A stretch of 64,000 bases of DNA from Novosphingobium resinovorum (GCF_001742225.1 NZ_CP017075.1:248001-312000), one strand, 5' to 3'. Shown: positions 25,692 to 34,990, counted from the stretch's first letter. Program-made: numbers and translations. The notes: a model not told the origin generated them from the letters alone.

Positions 25692-25709
25692 GCTATCGGG
25701 TCATGCATC

Positions 25710-25744
25710 CGCCGGTCAGCGAGGTTTCGCCCACCGGCGTTTTT
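25710..25744 (+). terminator. Second tandem terminator, duplicate of the first
   Basis: CGCCGGT and ACCGGCG form a perfect stem around CAGCGAGGTTTCGCCC-like loop bases, followed by five T. It lies 39 bp before the ffh start. Confidence 0.7.
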
Positions 25745-25782
25745 GGCGTGTTTCGCGCCGGATTTGAAGGAGTGAACGGCCT

Positions 25783-27237
25783 ATGTTCGACAGTCTGTCA
25801 GATCGCCTTGGTGGCGTCTTCGACAAGCTGCGCGGCCGTGGTGCGCTCAAGGAGCAGGACGTTCTCGATGCCATGCGCGAAGTGCGCATCGCGCTTCTCG
25901 AGGCCGACGTCGCGCTGCCGGTGGTGCGCCGCTTCATCGATACCGTCACCGAAAAGGCCGTCGGCCAGAACGTCCTGCGCTCGGTCACGCCGGGCCAGCA
26001 GGTCGTCAAGATCGTCAACGACGCACTGATCGAGACGCTGGGCGGTGAAGAGACCCCCGGCCTCGATCTGGAAGCTGTGCCGCCGATCGTCATCATGATG
26101 GTCGGCCTTCAGGGCTCGGGCAAGACCACCAGCACCGCCAAGATCGCCAAGCTTCTCAAGGAGAAGCAGGGCAAGAAGGTGATGATGGCCTCGCTCGACG
26201 TGAACCGTCCGGCGGCGCAGGAACAGCTCAAGGTGCTGGGCGAGCAGGTGAGCGTCGCCACGCTCCCGATCATCGCCGGCCAGCAGCCCACCGAGATCGC
26301 CACGCGCGCCATGCAGGCCGCGCGCCTGCAGGCCGTGGACGTGCTGCTGCTCGACACCGCGGGCCGCCTCCACGTCGACCAGCAGTTGATGGACGAGATG
26401 AAGGCGGTCGCCGCCATCTCGACCCCGCGCGAAACGCTGCTCGTGGTCGATTCGCTGACGGGTCAGGACGCGGTTAACGTCGCGCAGTCGTTCGCGGGGC
26501 AGGTGGACCTCACCGGCGTTGTGCTGACCCGCATGGACGGCGATGCGCGCGGCGGTGCGGCGCTGTCGATGCGTGCCGTCACCGGTAAGCCGATCAAGTT
26601 CGCGGGCACCGGCGAGAAGATGGATGCGCTGGAGGTCTTCCACCCCAGCCGCGTCGCCAACCGCATCCTGGGCATGGGCGACATCGTCTCCATGGTCGAG
26701 AAGGCCGCCGAAGCGGTCAAGATCGAGGATGCCGAGGCGCTCGCCAAGCGCATGGAGCAGGGCAAGTTCGACATGAACGACCTGCGCATGCAGCTCAAGC
26801 AGATGCAGAACATGGGCGGTCTCGGCGCGCTGGCGGGCATGATGCCGGGCATGAAGAAGGCCAAGGCGGCGATGCAGCAGTCGGGCATGGACGACCGCGT
26901 CCTCCTGCGCATGGACGCGATCATCGGCTCGATGACGCCGAAGGAGCGCAGCAATCCCGCGCTGCTCAACGCCAAGCGCAAGATCCGCGTCGCCAACGGC
27001 TCGGGCACCCAGGTCCAGGACGTCAACAAGCTGCTCAAGATGCACCTGGAGATGTCCAAGGCCATGAAGCAGATCAAGAAGATGGGCGGCCTCAAGGGGC
27101 TGGCCGCGATGTTCGGCAAGGGCGGTCTCGATGCCGCGATGCCGGGCCTCGGCGGTGCCGGTCTCGGTCCCTCGGCCGGGGGCTTCCCCGGGCTTGGTGG
27201 CGGCGGGGCCGATCTCAGCAAATTCCTGAAACGATAA
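25783..27237 (+). CDS. ffh: Signal recognition particle protein Ffh
   Basis: A 484-residue SRP54 GTPase that, with 4.5S RNA, targets nascent membrane proteins to the FtsY receptor. The N domain is followed by G1 GLQGSGKTT (about 107-115), [18 protein letters not shown] (G3) and [13 protein letters not shown]. The C-terminal M domain (from about 300) is Met-rich and ends in a Gly-rich tail. GAAGGAG precedes the start. It is followed by the rpsP operon. Confidence 0.97.
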   Translation: MFDSLSDRLGGVFDKLRGRGALKEQDVLDAMREVRIALLEADVALPVVRRFIDTVTEKAVGQNVLRSVTPGQQVVKIVNDALIETLGGEETPGLDLEAVPPIVIMMVGLQGSGKTTSTAKIAKLLKEKQGKKVMMASLDVNRPAAQEQLKVLGEQVSVATLPIIAGQQPTEIATRAMQAARLQAVDVLLLDTAGRLHVDQQLMDEMKAVAAISTPRETLLVVDSLTGQDAVNVAQSFAGQVDLTGVVLTRMDGDARGGAALSMRAVTGKPIKFAGTGEKMDALEVFHPSRVANRILGMGDIVSMVEKAAEAVKIEDAEALAKRMEQGKFDMNDLRMQLKQMQNMGGLGALAGMMPGMKKAKAAMQQSGMDDRVLLRMDAIIGSMTPKERSNPALLNAKRKIRVANGSGTQVQDVNKLLKMHLEMSKAMKQIKKMGGLKGLAAMFGKGGLDAAMPGLGGAGLGPSAGGFPGLGGGGADLSKFLKR

Positions 27238-27274
27238 TCTCAAATATTCCCAGAATTATAGAAAGGTAAGTCTC

Positions 27275-27706
27275 ATGTCCGTTTCGATCCGTCTCTCGCG
27301 TGGTGGTGCCAAGAAGCGCCCGTACTACAAGATCGTCGTCGCCAACGCGACCGCGCCGCGCGACGGCAAGTACCTGGAGCAGGTCGGCACCTACAACCCG
27401 ATCCTCGCCAAGGACGACGAGAACCGCGTACGTCTGGTCGAGGACCGCGTGCGTTATTGGCTCGGCGTTGGCGCCCAGCCGACCGACCGCGTTGCCCGCC
27501 TGCTCGACAAGGCCGGTGTGAAGGAGCGCGCCGCTACCAACAACCCGAAGCAGGCAGAGCCCGGCAAGAAGGCCAAGGAGCGCGCTGAAGACCGCGCGAC
27601 CAAGCTGCGCGAAGCCGAAGAAGCCGCTGCCGCTGCCGCTGCAGCCGCTGCTCCGGCCGAGGAAGTTGCTCCCGAAGCAGCCACCGAGGAATCGGCCGAG
27701 GCGTAA
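27275..27706 (+). CDS. rpsP: 30S ribosomal protein bS16
   Basis: A 143-residue protein. The first ~80 residues are the bS16 fold ([33 protein letters not shown]). A charged and Ala-rich C-terminal extension (about 85-143) is typical of sphingomonads. It opens the rpsP-rimM-trmD-rplS block, here interrupted after rimM. GAAAGG precedes the start. Confidence 0.97.
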   Translation: MSVSIRLSRGGAKKRPYYKIVVANATAPRDGKYLEQVGTYNPILAKDDENRVRLVEDRVRYWLGVGAQPTDRVARLLDKAGVKERAATNNPKQAEPGKKAKERAEDRATKLREAEEAAAAAAAAAAPAEEVAPEAATEESAEA

Positions 27707-27709
27707 GTC

Positions 27710-28225
27710 TTGGTACAGCCCGGTAAGGATCGCCCCGTCACGCTTGCCGCCGTTTCCGGCGCGCATGGCGTGATGGGGGAGGTTCGCCTCAAGCTGTTCG
27801 GTGAAGGCGTGGCTGCGCTCAAGCGCTACCGCGCCTTCAACGATTCCAGCCTCACTGTCGTGAAGCTGAAGGACGACGGCAAGGGCGGCGCGATCGCCCG
27901 ATTCGACGAGGTGAAGGACCGCAACGCGGCGGAAAAGCTGCGCGGCACCGTGCTTACTGTCCCACGCTCGGCGATGCCCGCGCTTGAGGAGGGCGAGTAC
28001 TATCACGCTGACTTTCTCGGCCTGCCCGCTGTCTCGGAAGAGGGCGAGGCGCTGGGTACGTGCGTGGCGGTCGAGAACTTCGGCGCGGGCGACGTGCTGG
28101 AGATCGAACGGCCGGTGAGCGAGGACGGCAAGCGCCGCCGCTTCATGGTGCCGATGACGCCCGCCGCCGTGCCCGAATGGAACGACGAGCGTATCGTCCT
28201 CAACGCGGCCTTCGCGGAAGAATAG
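27710..28225 (+). CDS. rimM: 16S rRNA processing protein RimM
   Basis: A 171-residue ribosome maturation factor acting on the 30S head through uS19. The N-terminal RimM barrel (VTLAAVSGAHGVMGEVRLKL) and C-terminal PRC barrel (YYHADFLGLPAV, RRRFMVPMTP) are both present. The start is a TTG three bases after the rpsP stop, giving MVQPGKDRPV; this extends into family-like sequence, so an internal start is unlikely. The rpsP coupling supports it. Confidence 0.94.
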   Translation: MVQPGKDRPVTLAAVSGAHGVMGEVRLKLFGEGVAALKRYRAFNDSSLTVVKLKDDGKGGAIARFDEVKDRNAAEKLRGTVLTVPRSAMPALEEGEYYHADFLGLPAVSEEGEALGTCVAVENFGAGDVLEIERPVSEDGKRRRFMVPMTPAAVPEWNDERIVLNAAFAEE

Positions 28226-28251
28226 CTCGCCTTGTCGCGTGCTGTCCGGCG

Positions 28252-28265
28252 ATGTATATATACAT
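28252..28265. promoter_or_regulatory. Operator-like palindrome upstream of vapB
   Basis: ATGTATATATACAT is a perfect 14-base palindrome, AT-rich in a GC-rich setting, 15 bp before the antitoxin start. It could hold the -10 element as well as a VapBC autoregulatory operator. Confidence 0.6.
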
Positions 28266-28279
28266 TGCCGGAGCGCGTC

Positions 28280-28558
28280 ATGGGCAAGGTATACACCACC
28301 AGAAGCTTCAAGTCGGGCAATTCGGTCGCGATCCGGATGCCCGCTGGTCTGGGTATCGAGCCGGACCGCGAATGGATCGCCGAATGGGTCGACGGTGACT
28401 TGCGCCTGCATGCCAAGGAGCAGCCAAGGCGCAAGATCGACGTCAGTGGCTTCGCGGGCAAGGCGCCCTGGCTCAAGCCGCTGCCACCGGAACTGCGCGA
28501 ATTCGAGGAACGGCCGAGCACTATCGCTGCCCGCGAGAAGGCTGAGAGCGGCGAGTGA
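28280..28558 (+). CDS. VapB-type antitoxin (AbrB/SpoVT fold)
   Basis: A 92-residue protein. The N-terminal ~45 residues (MGKVYTTRSFKSGNSVAIRM) form a swapped-hairpin AbrB/MazE DNA-binding domain. The acidic C-terminus (ELREFEERPSTIA) would wrap the toxin. Its stop overlaps the VapC start. It probably represses its own promoter at the upstream palindrome. It splits the rimM-trmD operon. Confidence 0.85.
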   Translation: MGKVYTTRSFKSGNSVAIRMPAGLGIEPDREWIAEWVDGDLRLHAKEQPRRKIDVSGFAGKAPWLKPLPPELREFEERPSTIAAREKAESGE

Positions 28559-28932
28559 CGCGCTATATGATCGACGCCGATAGCTCGATCTACGCGATGG
28601 TGGATCAGGCAAGTCCGGTCAATGCCCGGCTGGCCGATTGCGAACCGGGTGATGTGGTCATATCGACCATCAGTTTCGCCGAGATCGCATTGGGCGTGCA
28701 ACTGCAGGAGCCGCCGCCGCCAGGAGTCCTCGAGGCATTTCTCGAAGCCGTGCCGCTGATGCCGTTCGATGAAATGGCCGCGCGCGAATATGCTCGGTTG
28801 CCGTTCAGGCGCGCCCGTTTCGATCGCCTGCTGGCCGCACACGCGCTGAGCATCGCTGCGATCGTCGTCACGAACAACGAAGCCGACTTCGCGGACGTGG
28901 CCGGGTTGAAGGTGGAGAACTGGACGAGATAA
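28555..28932 (+). CDS. VapC-type PIN-domain toxin
   Basis: A 125-residue PIN ribonuclease with a GTG start overlapping the antitoxin stop. The acidic active site is visible: Asp7 in YMIDAD, Glu43 in SFAEIALG, Asp90 in RFDRLLAA and Asp111 in NNEADF. VapC toxins cleave tRNA or rRNA to stop translation. The family target here cannot be told from sequence. Confidence 0.88.
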   Translation: MTRYMIDADSSIYAMVDQASPVNARLADCEPGDVVISTISFAEIALGVQLQEPPPPGVLEAFLEAVPLMPFDEMAAREYARLPFRRARFDRLLAAHALSIAAIVVTNNEADFADVAGLKVENWTR

Positions 28933-29015
28933 TGCCGGGCGGCGCGGTCGGGAGAGAAGTCTGGCGACTGCTTCCGCCCCATTGCAGTCGTAGAACAACC
29001 TCGCATTATGCGGTG

Positions 29016-29483
29016 ATGATCGACCGACAAAAAAGAGATGAAGCTGCCTCTCTGATCGCACGCTTTGCCAGCGGGGAGATCGACAGTGACGACTTGGAAT
29101 CGGACTGGCCCACATCCAAAGAAGATCGAGCGTTGGAAGCTGTCGGTTCAATGCTCTGGCTGCATTACGATGATCACAAACCGCGTCTTGCAGTGGGAAA
29201 AGATGCAGCAAATCCAGAGGAACTGACGCTTTTCGCTCGATACCAAGCCTATCTGCACGGCGATTTGCCATACGAATGGCCCGAAGACAGCTTCATTCGT
29301 ATTGAGGGTCTTGGCGCTTTGGTGCCGCTTTCATTGGGTTTATTGAGGCCAGTTGACCGGATAATCAAAGCGCGGAACGCCAAGATCGACGCGGCCATGG
29401 AGCAACACGGCGATCTAAGCGTATGGCCGTTTACAAGTCGGTCGCAGTGGGATGGAGAGCCAATCGCTCCCTATGTCCGCTAA
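29016..29483 (+). CDS. Protein of unknown function, 155 residues
   Basis: Starts MIDRQKRDEAASLIARFASG, a charged helix followed by EIDSDDLESDWP. Later come a Trp/Tyr-rich segment (LWLHYDDHKP), one hydrophobic stretch (GLGALVPLSLGLL, about 106-118) and a basic helix. I do not recognise a family. GC is lower than neighbours and the ribosome site is weak. It lies after the VapBC pair in the rimM-trmD insert. Confidence 0.65.
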   Translation: MIDRQKRDEAASLIARFASGEIDSDDLESDWPTSKEDRALEAVGSMLWLHYDDHKPRLAVGKDAANPEELTLFARYQAYLHGDLPYEWPEDSFIRIEGLGALVPLSLGLLRPVDRIIKARNAKIDAAMEQHGDLSVWPFTSRSQWDGEPIAPYVR

Positions 29484-29821
29484 CCACCCAAACCAGACCT
29501 ATCGATCCACGGTGGGCGGTGAGCTTTTCTTCGTGCCGGAATTCGCGCTCTGTCCTACACGTAGCGAGATCGGTAGCATGTCCCGCATGACCACACCGCC
29601 GTGCTTTTCCGACCTGTCACCTTGCGGTTCCGCCAAAGGTCACAGTGCTAACCATGAAAAAATAATAATATCAATTACTAATACCGAAAATCTCCGCTGG
29701 TTCACACACGCATCCGTGTCAACCGGACAAGACCGATGAGCAGGCCTCAGCCCTTCGTCGGCGCGGCCGGCTCCGTCGTCAGCACCTTGATCGCCGCGCG
29801 GTGTCAGGCCAAGGGCGTGCG
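29484..29821. other. AT-rich intergenic stretch before trmD
   Basis: Contains an AT-rich patch (AAAAAATAATAATATCAAT, 29658-29676). A 29-codon frame at 29736-29825, [20 protein letters not shown] and onward, overlaps the trmD start by ATGA; it may be a remnant or a leader. No RNA gene is evident. Confidence 0.5.
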
Positions 29822-30568
29822 ATGACTTTCTCCACCACCGTGCTCACCCTCTACCCCGAGATGTTCCCCGGCCCGCTCGCCGTGTCGCTGGCGGGCAGGG
29901 CGCTGTCGGAGGGCACGTGGTCGATTGATCCCGTCCACATCCGCGACTTTGCCACCGACAGGCACCGCACCGTCGATGACACGCCCGCGGGCGGCGGCGC
30001 CGGGATGGTGCTCAAGGTCAATATCCTCGCCGCCGCCATCGACCATGCCCGCAGCGTCAACCCGGGCGCGCCGGTGATCGTCATGACGCCGCGTGGAAAG
30101 CCGATCTCGCAGAAGCGCATTCGCGAACTGGCGGACGGCCCAGGCGTCATCCTGCTGTGCGGCCGTTTCGAGGGCTTCGACGAGCGGATATTCGAAGGCC
30201 GCGAGGTCGAGGAAGTCTCGGTCGGCGACATCGTCCTGTCTGGCGGAGAATGCGCCGCTTTGATGGTACTCGATGCTTGCATTCGGCTGCTTCCCGGCGT
30301 AATGGGCGCCCCTTCCAGCGGGGCCGAGGAATCGTTCGAGGACGGTCTTCTCGAGTACCCGCATTATACCCGACCCACCGAGTGGGAAGGGCGCACGATC
30401 CCTGAAGTGCTGCGATCGGGGGATCATGCGAAGATCGCCGCCTGGCGGAAACGACAGGCGGAGGACGACACACGGTCACGCAGGCCGGACCTCTGGGAGC
30501 GTCACAGGGACGCTCGGGTTCAGCCTGCCTCTGGCGCGCGGCGAAAAAACGAGGATTTGGGTTCATGA
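29822..30568 (+). CDS. trmD: tRNA (guanine37-N1)-methyltransferase
   Basis: A 248-residue SPOUT enzyme adding m1G37 and preventing frameshifts. [34 protein letters not shown] and [11 protein letters not shown] are the trefoil-knot SAM-binding hallmarks, with the dimer-site Asp in the C-terminal YPHYTRP region. Chosen start has AAGGG upstream; an in-frame GTG at 29801 is an alternative. Its stop overlaps the rplS start. Confidence 0.96.
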   Translation: MTFSTTVLTLYPEMFPGPLAVSLAGRALSEGTWSIDPVHIRDFATDRHRTVDDTPAGGGAGMVLKVNILAAAIDHARSVNPGAPVIVMTPRGKPISQKRIRELADGPGVILLCGRFEGFDERIFEGREVEEVSVGDIVLSGGECAALMVLDACIRLLPGVMGAPSSGAEESFEDGLLEYPHYTRPTEWEGRTIPEVLRSGDHAKIAAWRKRQAEDDTRSRRPDLWERHRDARVQPASGARRKNEDLGS

Positions 30569-30930
30569 ACCTGATTCAGCAGATCGAAGCCGAGGAAATC
30601 GCCAAGGCTGCGAAGGATATCCCTGAGTTCCGTCCGGGCGATACCGTCCGCGTCGGCGTGAAGGTCGTCGAAGGCACCCGTACCCGCGTCCAGGCTTACG
30701 AGGGCGTGTGCATCGCGCGCTCGAACCGTGGCATGGGTTCGAACTTCACCGTGCGCAAGATGAGCTTCGGCGAAGGCGTGGAGCGCGTTTTCCCGCTCTA
30801 CTCGCCGAACATCGATTCGATCACGGTCGTGCGTCGCGGTGTCGTGCGTCGCGCCAAGCTGTACTACCTGCGTGGTCGTACCGGCAAGCGCGCTCGTATC
30901 GCCGAGCGTCGCATCACCGACAACGCGTAA
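30565..30930 (+). CDS. rplS: 50S ribosomal protein bL19
   Basis: A 121-residue protein at the 30S-50S interface. [29 protein letters not shown], the conserved SNRG and [10 protein letters not shown] match bL19. It is translationally coupled to trmD, and followed by a strong terminator, closing the rpsP operon. Confidence 0.97.
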   Translation: MNLIQQIEAEEIAKAAKDIPEFRPGDTVRVGVKVVEGTRTRVQAYEGVCIARSNRGMGSNFTVRKMSFGEGVERVFPLYSPNIDSITVVRRGVVRRAKLYYLRGRTGKRARIAERRITDNA

Positions 30931-31263
30931 GCGAAAGCAGCGGCCCGGTCTCACCGCTGGGTTGCACGAAGAGGCGGTTCGGATTCGGGCCGCCTTTTTT
31001 CGTGTCTCCGATCCATTGATGTTCATGTTCGGCGGATCGGCTGGCGCGAGTCCTGCAAGCGAGTCGCAGCGCCGGGTTTTGTCCGATGCTGCGCCGCACA
31101 ACGCTTTGTCTCTGAGAAAACGGCGGAAAAACGCGATTAACTGCGAGTTTTGGCTCTATTTGGGCCTTGCCACCCGCAGGAAAAACGGCTCAATTCCGTC
31201 CCTCTCGAGGCGAGTAGAATTTCTCAACCATCCGCTCCACTGAAAGGTAAGGGGGTTCCCATA
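30931..31263. other. Non-coding: rplS terminator and HU leader
   Basis: Holds the terminator at 30940-30999, then AT-rich sequence with the expected HU promoter. I cannot fix a -35/-10 pair with confidence. AAAGGTAAGGGGG lies upstream of the HU start. Confidence 0.5.
30940..30999 (+). terminator. Intrinsic terminator after rplS
   Basis: GCGGCCCG pairs with CGGGCCGC (30986-30993) and is followed by CTTTTTT, with smaller stems inside the long loop. Confidence 0.75.
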
Positions 31264-31536
31264 ATGAACAAGAACGATCTCATCAGCGCAGTCGCCGATT
31301 CCAGCGGACTGACCCGCAGCGACGCCACCAAGGCTGTCGAGTCCGTGTTCGACGCGGTCACCGGTGCGCTGAAGAAGGGCGACGAAGTGCGTCTCGTCGG
31401 CTTCGGCACCTTCTCGGTGGCCAAGCGCAAGGCATCGACCGGCCGTAACCCCCGCACCGGCGAGCCCATGGAAATCAAGGCTTCGGCTCAGCCGAAGTTC
31501 AAGGCCGGCAAGGGCCTGAAGGACGCCGTCAACTAA
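31264..31536 (+). CDS. DNA-binding protein HU
   Basis: A 90-residue nucleoid protein. MNKNDLISAVADSSGLTRSD is the HU helix pair, VRLVGFGTFSVAKRKASTGR leads into the DNA-binding arm, and GRNPRTGEPMEIKAS contains the intercalating Pro. It looks like the HU-beta type. It stands alone with its own terminator. Confidence 0.95.
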   Translation: MNKNDLISAVADSSGLTRSDATKAVESVFDAVTGALKKGDEVRLVGFGTFSVAKRKASTGRNPRTGEPMEIKASAQPKFKAGKGLKDAVN

Positions 31537-31580
31537 GACGGACGGCAGCCTGCAACGCCTCGCAGGTTGACCAGAATAAG

Positions 31581-31616
31581 CGCCGCGCCGGTCCGTCAGG
31601 GCCGGCGCGGCGTTTG
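31581..31616 (+). terminator. Terminator after HU
   Basis: CGCCGCGCCGG and CCGGCGCGGCG form a perfect 11-base stem with a 10-base loop, followed by TTTG. Confidence 0.8.
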
Positions 31617-31761
31617 TCGTTTGGGCTTGGGTGCAAGCCTCTATAGGAGTACCCAAAGTGTACTTAACTGCACCTAGCGGTGAGCTAAGGCGCCCGGACA
31701 CTCGGTTACAGTGCGTACGGCCCCTTCATATGATGGGGCCATACGCAACTGGTCGGGTTCC

Positions 31762-32601
31762 CTATTCCGTCTCGCGGGTCGCCGCTGCGTAAAGCGCGAT
31801 GGCGGCGGCGTTGCTGACGTTCAGGCTCTCCATGGCCTCGCTGATCGGCAGCTTCGCGATCGCGTCGCAGTGCTGGGTGATGTTGTGGCGCATTCCGTCC
31901 CCCTCAGCACCGAGCACGAGTGCGACCGGGCCGGTGGGGAGGGCTTCACCAAGAGTGGATTCGGCTGCGCCGTCGAGACCGATGCGCCAGTAACCGGCTT
32001 CGGCGATTTCTTCGAGCGCGCGAGCGAGATTCACCACGCGGATCCAGGGCAGGACTTCGAGCGCGCCCGATGCGGACTTTGCCAGCGTGCCCGATTCGGG
32101 CGGTGCGTGGCGGTCCTGCGTGACGATGCAGCAGGCGTCGAAGGCAGCGGCCGAGCGCATGATCGCGCCGACGTTGTGCGGATCGGTCACCTGGTCGAGC
32201 ACCACGACCGGGCGGGCCGGGTCGCCGTCGAGCACATCGGCAAGGAACATGTCGTCGAGGGGCGCGCATTCCAGGACGAGACCCTGATGCGGCGCGTCCT
32301 TGGCGACGAGGCGGGCGAGGTCGGCGGCCTGCGCCCATTCCACCGGGAAGTCGCTGGGCAGTTCGCCGTCGAGCGATTCGACGCCTTCGCGAGTCGCCCA
32401 AAGCTTGCGATGGCTGCGGTCCGGATTCTTGAGCGCGGCCTCGACGGCGTGCCGGCCCCATAGGCGCACCATGCCCGTGGAGGCACGACCGCTGCCGCGG
32501 CCGTTCTTCATCCGGCCTGCGCGGCCGCGCAGCGCCTTGCCCCGGCGGGCTTCGCCTTCGTCTCCGCCCTGGGGGCCGACGTGTCCGCCACGCTTGGTCA
32601 T
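31762..32601 (-). CDS. rlmB: TrmH/RlmB-family rRNA 2'-O-methyltransferase
   Basis: A 279-residue SpoU-type methyltransferase. A basic Gly/Arg-rich N-terminus (about 1-40) precedes the substrate-binding domain (LWGRHAVEAALKNP) and the knotted SAM domain with LDQVTDPHNVGAIMRSAAAF, LVLGAEGDGM and LPISEAMESLNVSNAAAI. This fits 23S rRNA Gm2251 methyltransferase, though other family members share the pattern. AAGGA precedes the start. Confidence 0.88.
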   Translation of the reverse strand: MTKRGGHVGPQGGDEGEARRGKALRGRAGRMKNGRGSGRASTGMVRLWGRHAVEAALKNPDRSHRKLWATREGVESLDGELPSDFPVEWAQAADLARLVAKDAPHQGLVLECAPLDDMFLADVLDGDPARPVVVLDQVTDPHNVGAIMRSAAAFDACCIVTQDRHAPPESGTLAKSASGALEVLPWIRVVNLARALEEIAEAGYWRIGLDGAAESTLGEALPTGPVALVLGAEGDGMRHNITQHCDAIAKLPISEAMESLNVSNAAAIALYAAATRETE

Positions 32602-32789
32602 CTGTAGTCCTTTCGAAAAATCTAAGCGTAAATGCAAAAATCTTGCCCCCTCTGACAGGGAGGGCATTGACAGGCAAGGCTCGCTTCGGCAAAGGCGCGG
32701 CTCCTCGGCAACGGGGCACCTTCGGGGGCCCCGACCAACGCCGGATTTCCCAGGTTTTCCTTGGATTTCCAGCCGCCAGCAACTGGTGT

Positions 32790-32875
32790 GGACAGGTGGC
32801 CGAGTGGTTAAAGGCAGCAGACTGTAAATCTGCCCGTGCAAGCGTACGCTGGTTCGAATCCAGCCCTGTCCACCA
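32790..32875 (+). tRNA. tRNA-Tyr (anticodon GTA)
   Basis: Class II tRNA with a long variable arm. GGACAGG pairs with CCTGTCC, anticodon stem GCAGA/TCTGC encloses CTGTAAA with anticodon GTA, T arm GGTTCGAATCC, and CCA is encoded. Confidence 0.98.
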
Positions 32876-33089
32876 CCAGCTGACCCGGCGAATGAGCGCC
32901 GGTCCCGTTCAGGGTTTTCACATAGAAAAATAGATGTCTCTCGGTGCGAGGCTTCGTTCCCGTCTGGCTGCGGTCTACGAAAGATCGTGGTTCGCGGCGA
33001 GCGGGTTCTACCCGCGCTTTCCCGTGGACAGGGAACAACGGGCGCGTGGTGGCATTGCGGTACACGTGCACACTGGCTAGACGAGAACG

Positions 33090-33839
33090 ATGCCCGGAAA
33101 CATTCTAGATAATCAAGGTCGCGGCGAAGCGTCGTGGCAATGGCCCGCCATTCACAAGGAAGGTCGCAAGTTCGGCGCCATCGCGGGCGTCGTCGCTGCG
33201 ATTGTCTGGATACTGTGGGGGCCGTGGTTCGGCTGGCCGCTGGTGGTCCTGACGGTCTGCGTGCTGGCGTTCTTCCGTGATCCGATCCGCGTCACGCCGC
33301 AGGACGAACGCGCCATCGTCGCGCCTGCCGACGGCCTTGTCACGCTGATCGGCAAAGTCTCGCCGCCGCGCGAACTCACCATGGATGACGGAAGCGGCAA
33401 TGCGCCGATGCCGACCGATCTGGTCACCCGCATCTCGATCTTCATGTCGGTGTTCGACGTTCACATCAATCGCTCGCCGATCAGCGGAACGATCAAGCGG
33501 GTGATCTACATTCCCGGCAAGTTCGTGAATGCCGATCTCGACAAGGCGAGCGAAGAGAACGAGCGCCAGCACATCCTCGTCGAACGCGGCGATGGCCTGC
33601 GCATCTGCTTCACGCAGATTGCCGGACTGGTTGCGCGTCGCATTGTGCCGTTCGTGAAGCCGGGCGACATCATCGCTTCCGGCCAGCGCATCGGCCTCAT
33701 CCGATTCGGCAGCCGCGTGGACGTCTACCTGCCGGTTGGCGTTGAGCCGAAAGTCCTCATGGGTCAGAAGATCGTTGCGGGTGAAACTGTGCTTGCGGAA
33801 CTCGGCAGCGCGCCGCTGATCGAGGGCATTGCCCAGTGA
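33090..33839 (+). CDS. psd: Phosphatidylserine decarboxylase proenzyme
   Basis: A 249-residue protein making phosphatidylethanolamine. It is the short bacterial type: a membrane helix pair (about 30-60), [20 protein letters not shown] with the general base region, and the cleavage site FGSR near 211, whose Ser becomes the pyruvoyl cofactor. It overlaps pssA by four bases, so the two consecutive steps of PE synthesis are co-translated. Confidence 0.95.
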   Translation: MPGNILDNQGRGEASWQWPAIHKEGRKFGAIAGVVAAIVWILWGPWFGWPLVVLTVCVLAFFRDPIRVTPQDERAIVAPADGLVTLIGKVSPPRELTMDDGSGNAPMPTDLVTRISIFMSVFDVHINRSPISGTIKRVIYIPGKFVNADLDKASEENERQHILVERGDGLRICFTQIAGLVARRIVPFVKPGDIIASGQRIGLIRFGSRVDVYLPVGVEPKVLMGQKIVAGETVLAELGSAPLIEGIAQ

Positions 33840-34693
33840 TCGACGATCGGCCGGGCAGCGATCTGGACGAAGCTCCCGGCGACGCACCGCGCCGGCGTCT
33901 GGCTCCCGGCCTTTCGATGCGTGCAGTGGTGCCCAATGCTATCACTGCGGCGGCGCTCTGCTCCGGTCTGACCGGCATTCGTTTCGCCATTGCCGGGGAT
34001 TACGAAAAGGCTGTGCAGGCAGTCATTCTCGCCGGTCTGCTCGACGGCATCGACGGGCGCGCCGCGCGATTGCTCAAGGCGCAGACGCGCTTCGGGGCCG
34101 AACTCGACAGCCTTGCCGATTCGATTTCCTTCGGCGTCGCACCGGCGCTGATCGTCTATTTGTGGACGCTGCATCAGCTTCCCAGCATGGGCTGGATCGC
34201 CTCGCTGGCCTTTGCGATCTGCTGTGTCCTGCGGCTCGCGCGCTTCAATGCGCGGCTCGACATGCTCGACCAGCCGCACAAGGATGCCGGGTTCCTGACC
34301 GGCGTTCCCGCGCCGCTCGGCGCCGGGCTCACGTTCCTGCCGCTCTATCTGTGGGTAGCGAGCGGGCGCATGCCGGAGTTCGCCAACCCGATTATCGTGA
34401 GCGGGTGGATGGTGCTGGTGGCCTTCCTGATGATTTCGAGCATTCCGACGCTCGCCTGGTCGCGGATGCGTCCGCCGCCGCATCTGCGACTTGGCGTCCT
34501 TGCACTGGTTGGCCTGACGATGGCAGCCCTGCTGATCGAGCCTTGGTTCACGCTTGCGGTCGTGACCATCGTATATCTGCTGTTGATCCCGGTCGGCCTT
34601 GTCACTTACGCCAAGGTCAGGCGGCAAGGTCCATCGATGCCGTACCCGGCCACTCCAGTCGCGCCGCAGTACGACGGATCGGCCGCTTCCTGA
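33836..34693 (+). CDS. pssA: CDP-diacylglycerol-serine O-phosphatidyltransferase
   Basis: A 285-residue membrane enzyme with a GTG start overlapping the psd stop. The CDP-alcohol phosphotransferase motif is clear: [12 protein letters not shown], then G-x3-D-x3-D in [10 protein letters not shown] (about residues 72-100). About seven hydrophobic segments follow. Its 3' end is overlapped by 77 bp of the convergent small gene. Confidence 0.95.
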   Translation: MIDDRPGSDLDEAPGDAPRRRLAPGLSMRAVVPNAITAAALCSGLTGIRFAIAGDYEKAVQAVILAGLLDGIDGRAARLLKAQTRFGAELDSLADSISFGVAPALIVYLWTLHQLPSMGWIASLAFAICCVLRLARFNARLDMLDQPHKDAGFLTGVPAPLGAGLTFLPLYLWVASGRMPEFANPIIVSGWMVLVAFLMISSIPTLAWSRMRPPPHLRLGVLALVGLTMAALLIEPWFTLAVVTIVYLLLIPVGLVTYAKVRRQGPSMPYPATPVAPQYDGSAAS

Positions 34694-34880
34694 GCGCGCC
34701 GAGCGCGGGCAGTTGCACGCGTTCGATCACCTTCCACGTCACAACCATCGTCCCGGGGCACGCAGCGAGCTGTTCCCGGAAGGTCAGAGCCTGCGGCGCA
34801 TAGCGGCTGATCGTCACCAGGATCGAGAATGCCGAAGCCATCGCGGCGAAGGCAAAGAGACAGGCGGCGAATGCAGTCAT
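34617..34880 (-). CDS. Small single-pass membrane protein, downstream of SOS boxes
   Basis: An 87-residue protein. MTAFAACLFAFAAMASAFSI starts one N-terminal membrane segment (about 3-25), followed by a basic cytoplasmic tail with FREQLAACPGTMVVTWKVIE. AAAGGAAC precedes the ATG. Two GTTC-N7-GTTC boxes lie 84-125 bp upstream, so LexA control is plausible. Its 3' end overlaps pssA on the other strand. I do not recognise a family. The neighbour at 35050-35319 has the same plan. Confidence 0.65.
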   Translation of the reverse strand: MTAFAACLFAFAAMASAFSILVTISRYAPQALTFREQLAACPGTMVVTWKVIERVQLPALGALRKRPIRRTAARLEWPGTASMDLAA

Positions 34881-34963
34881 GACCGTTCCTTTCGAATCTT
34901 CGCCCGCTCCCCTCGCCTGAAGTCGGTAGAGGGCTGTGGACAGCTTGTGGAAAAAGAGAATCT

Positions 34964-34978
34964 GTTCTAACAATGTTC
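34964..34978. promoter_or_regulatory. SOS (LexA) box 1
   Basis: GTTCTAACAATGTTC exactly fits the alphaproteobacterial LexA site GTTC-N7-GTTC. A second perfect match is 27 bp away. Confidence 0.65.
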
Positions 34979-34990
34979 CGATGGCGGTTA

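Noticed and set aside
25546..25745. Integration site at the tRNA-Ala 3' end
   Set aside because: The similar sequences downstream are duplicated terminators, not copies of the tRNA end, and no integrase is present.
25798..27243. 481-residue open frame antisense to ffh
   Set aside because: Very His/Leu/Arg/Ala-rich composition with no domains. It is the mirror of a strongly coding high-GC gene, a common artefact.
29452..29739. 95-residue frame between the orphan gene and trmD
   Set aside because: Overlaps the orphan gene, has no ribosome site and runs through AT-rich non-coding sequence.
31620..31761. Possible small RNA or gene between HU and rlmB
   Set aside because: No stable hairpin, promoter pair or ribosome site beyond the HU terminator could be supported.
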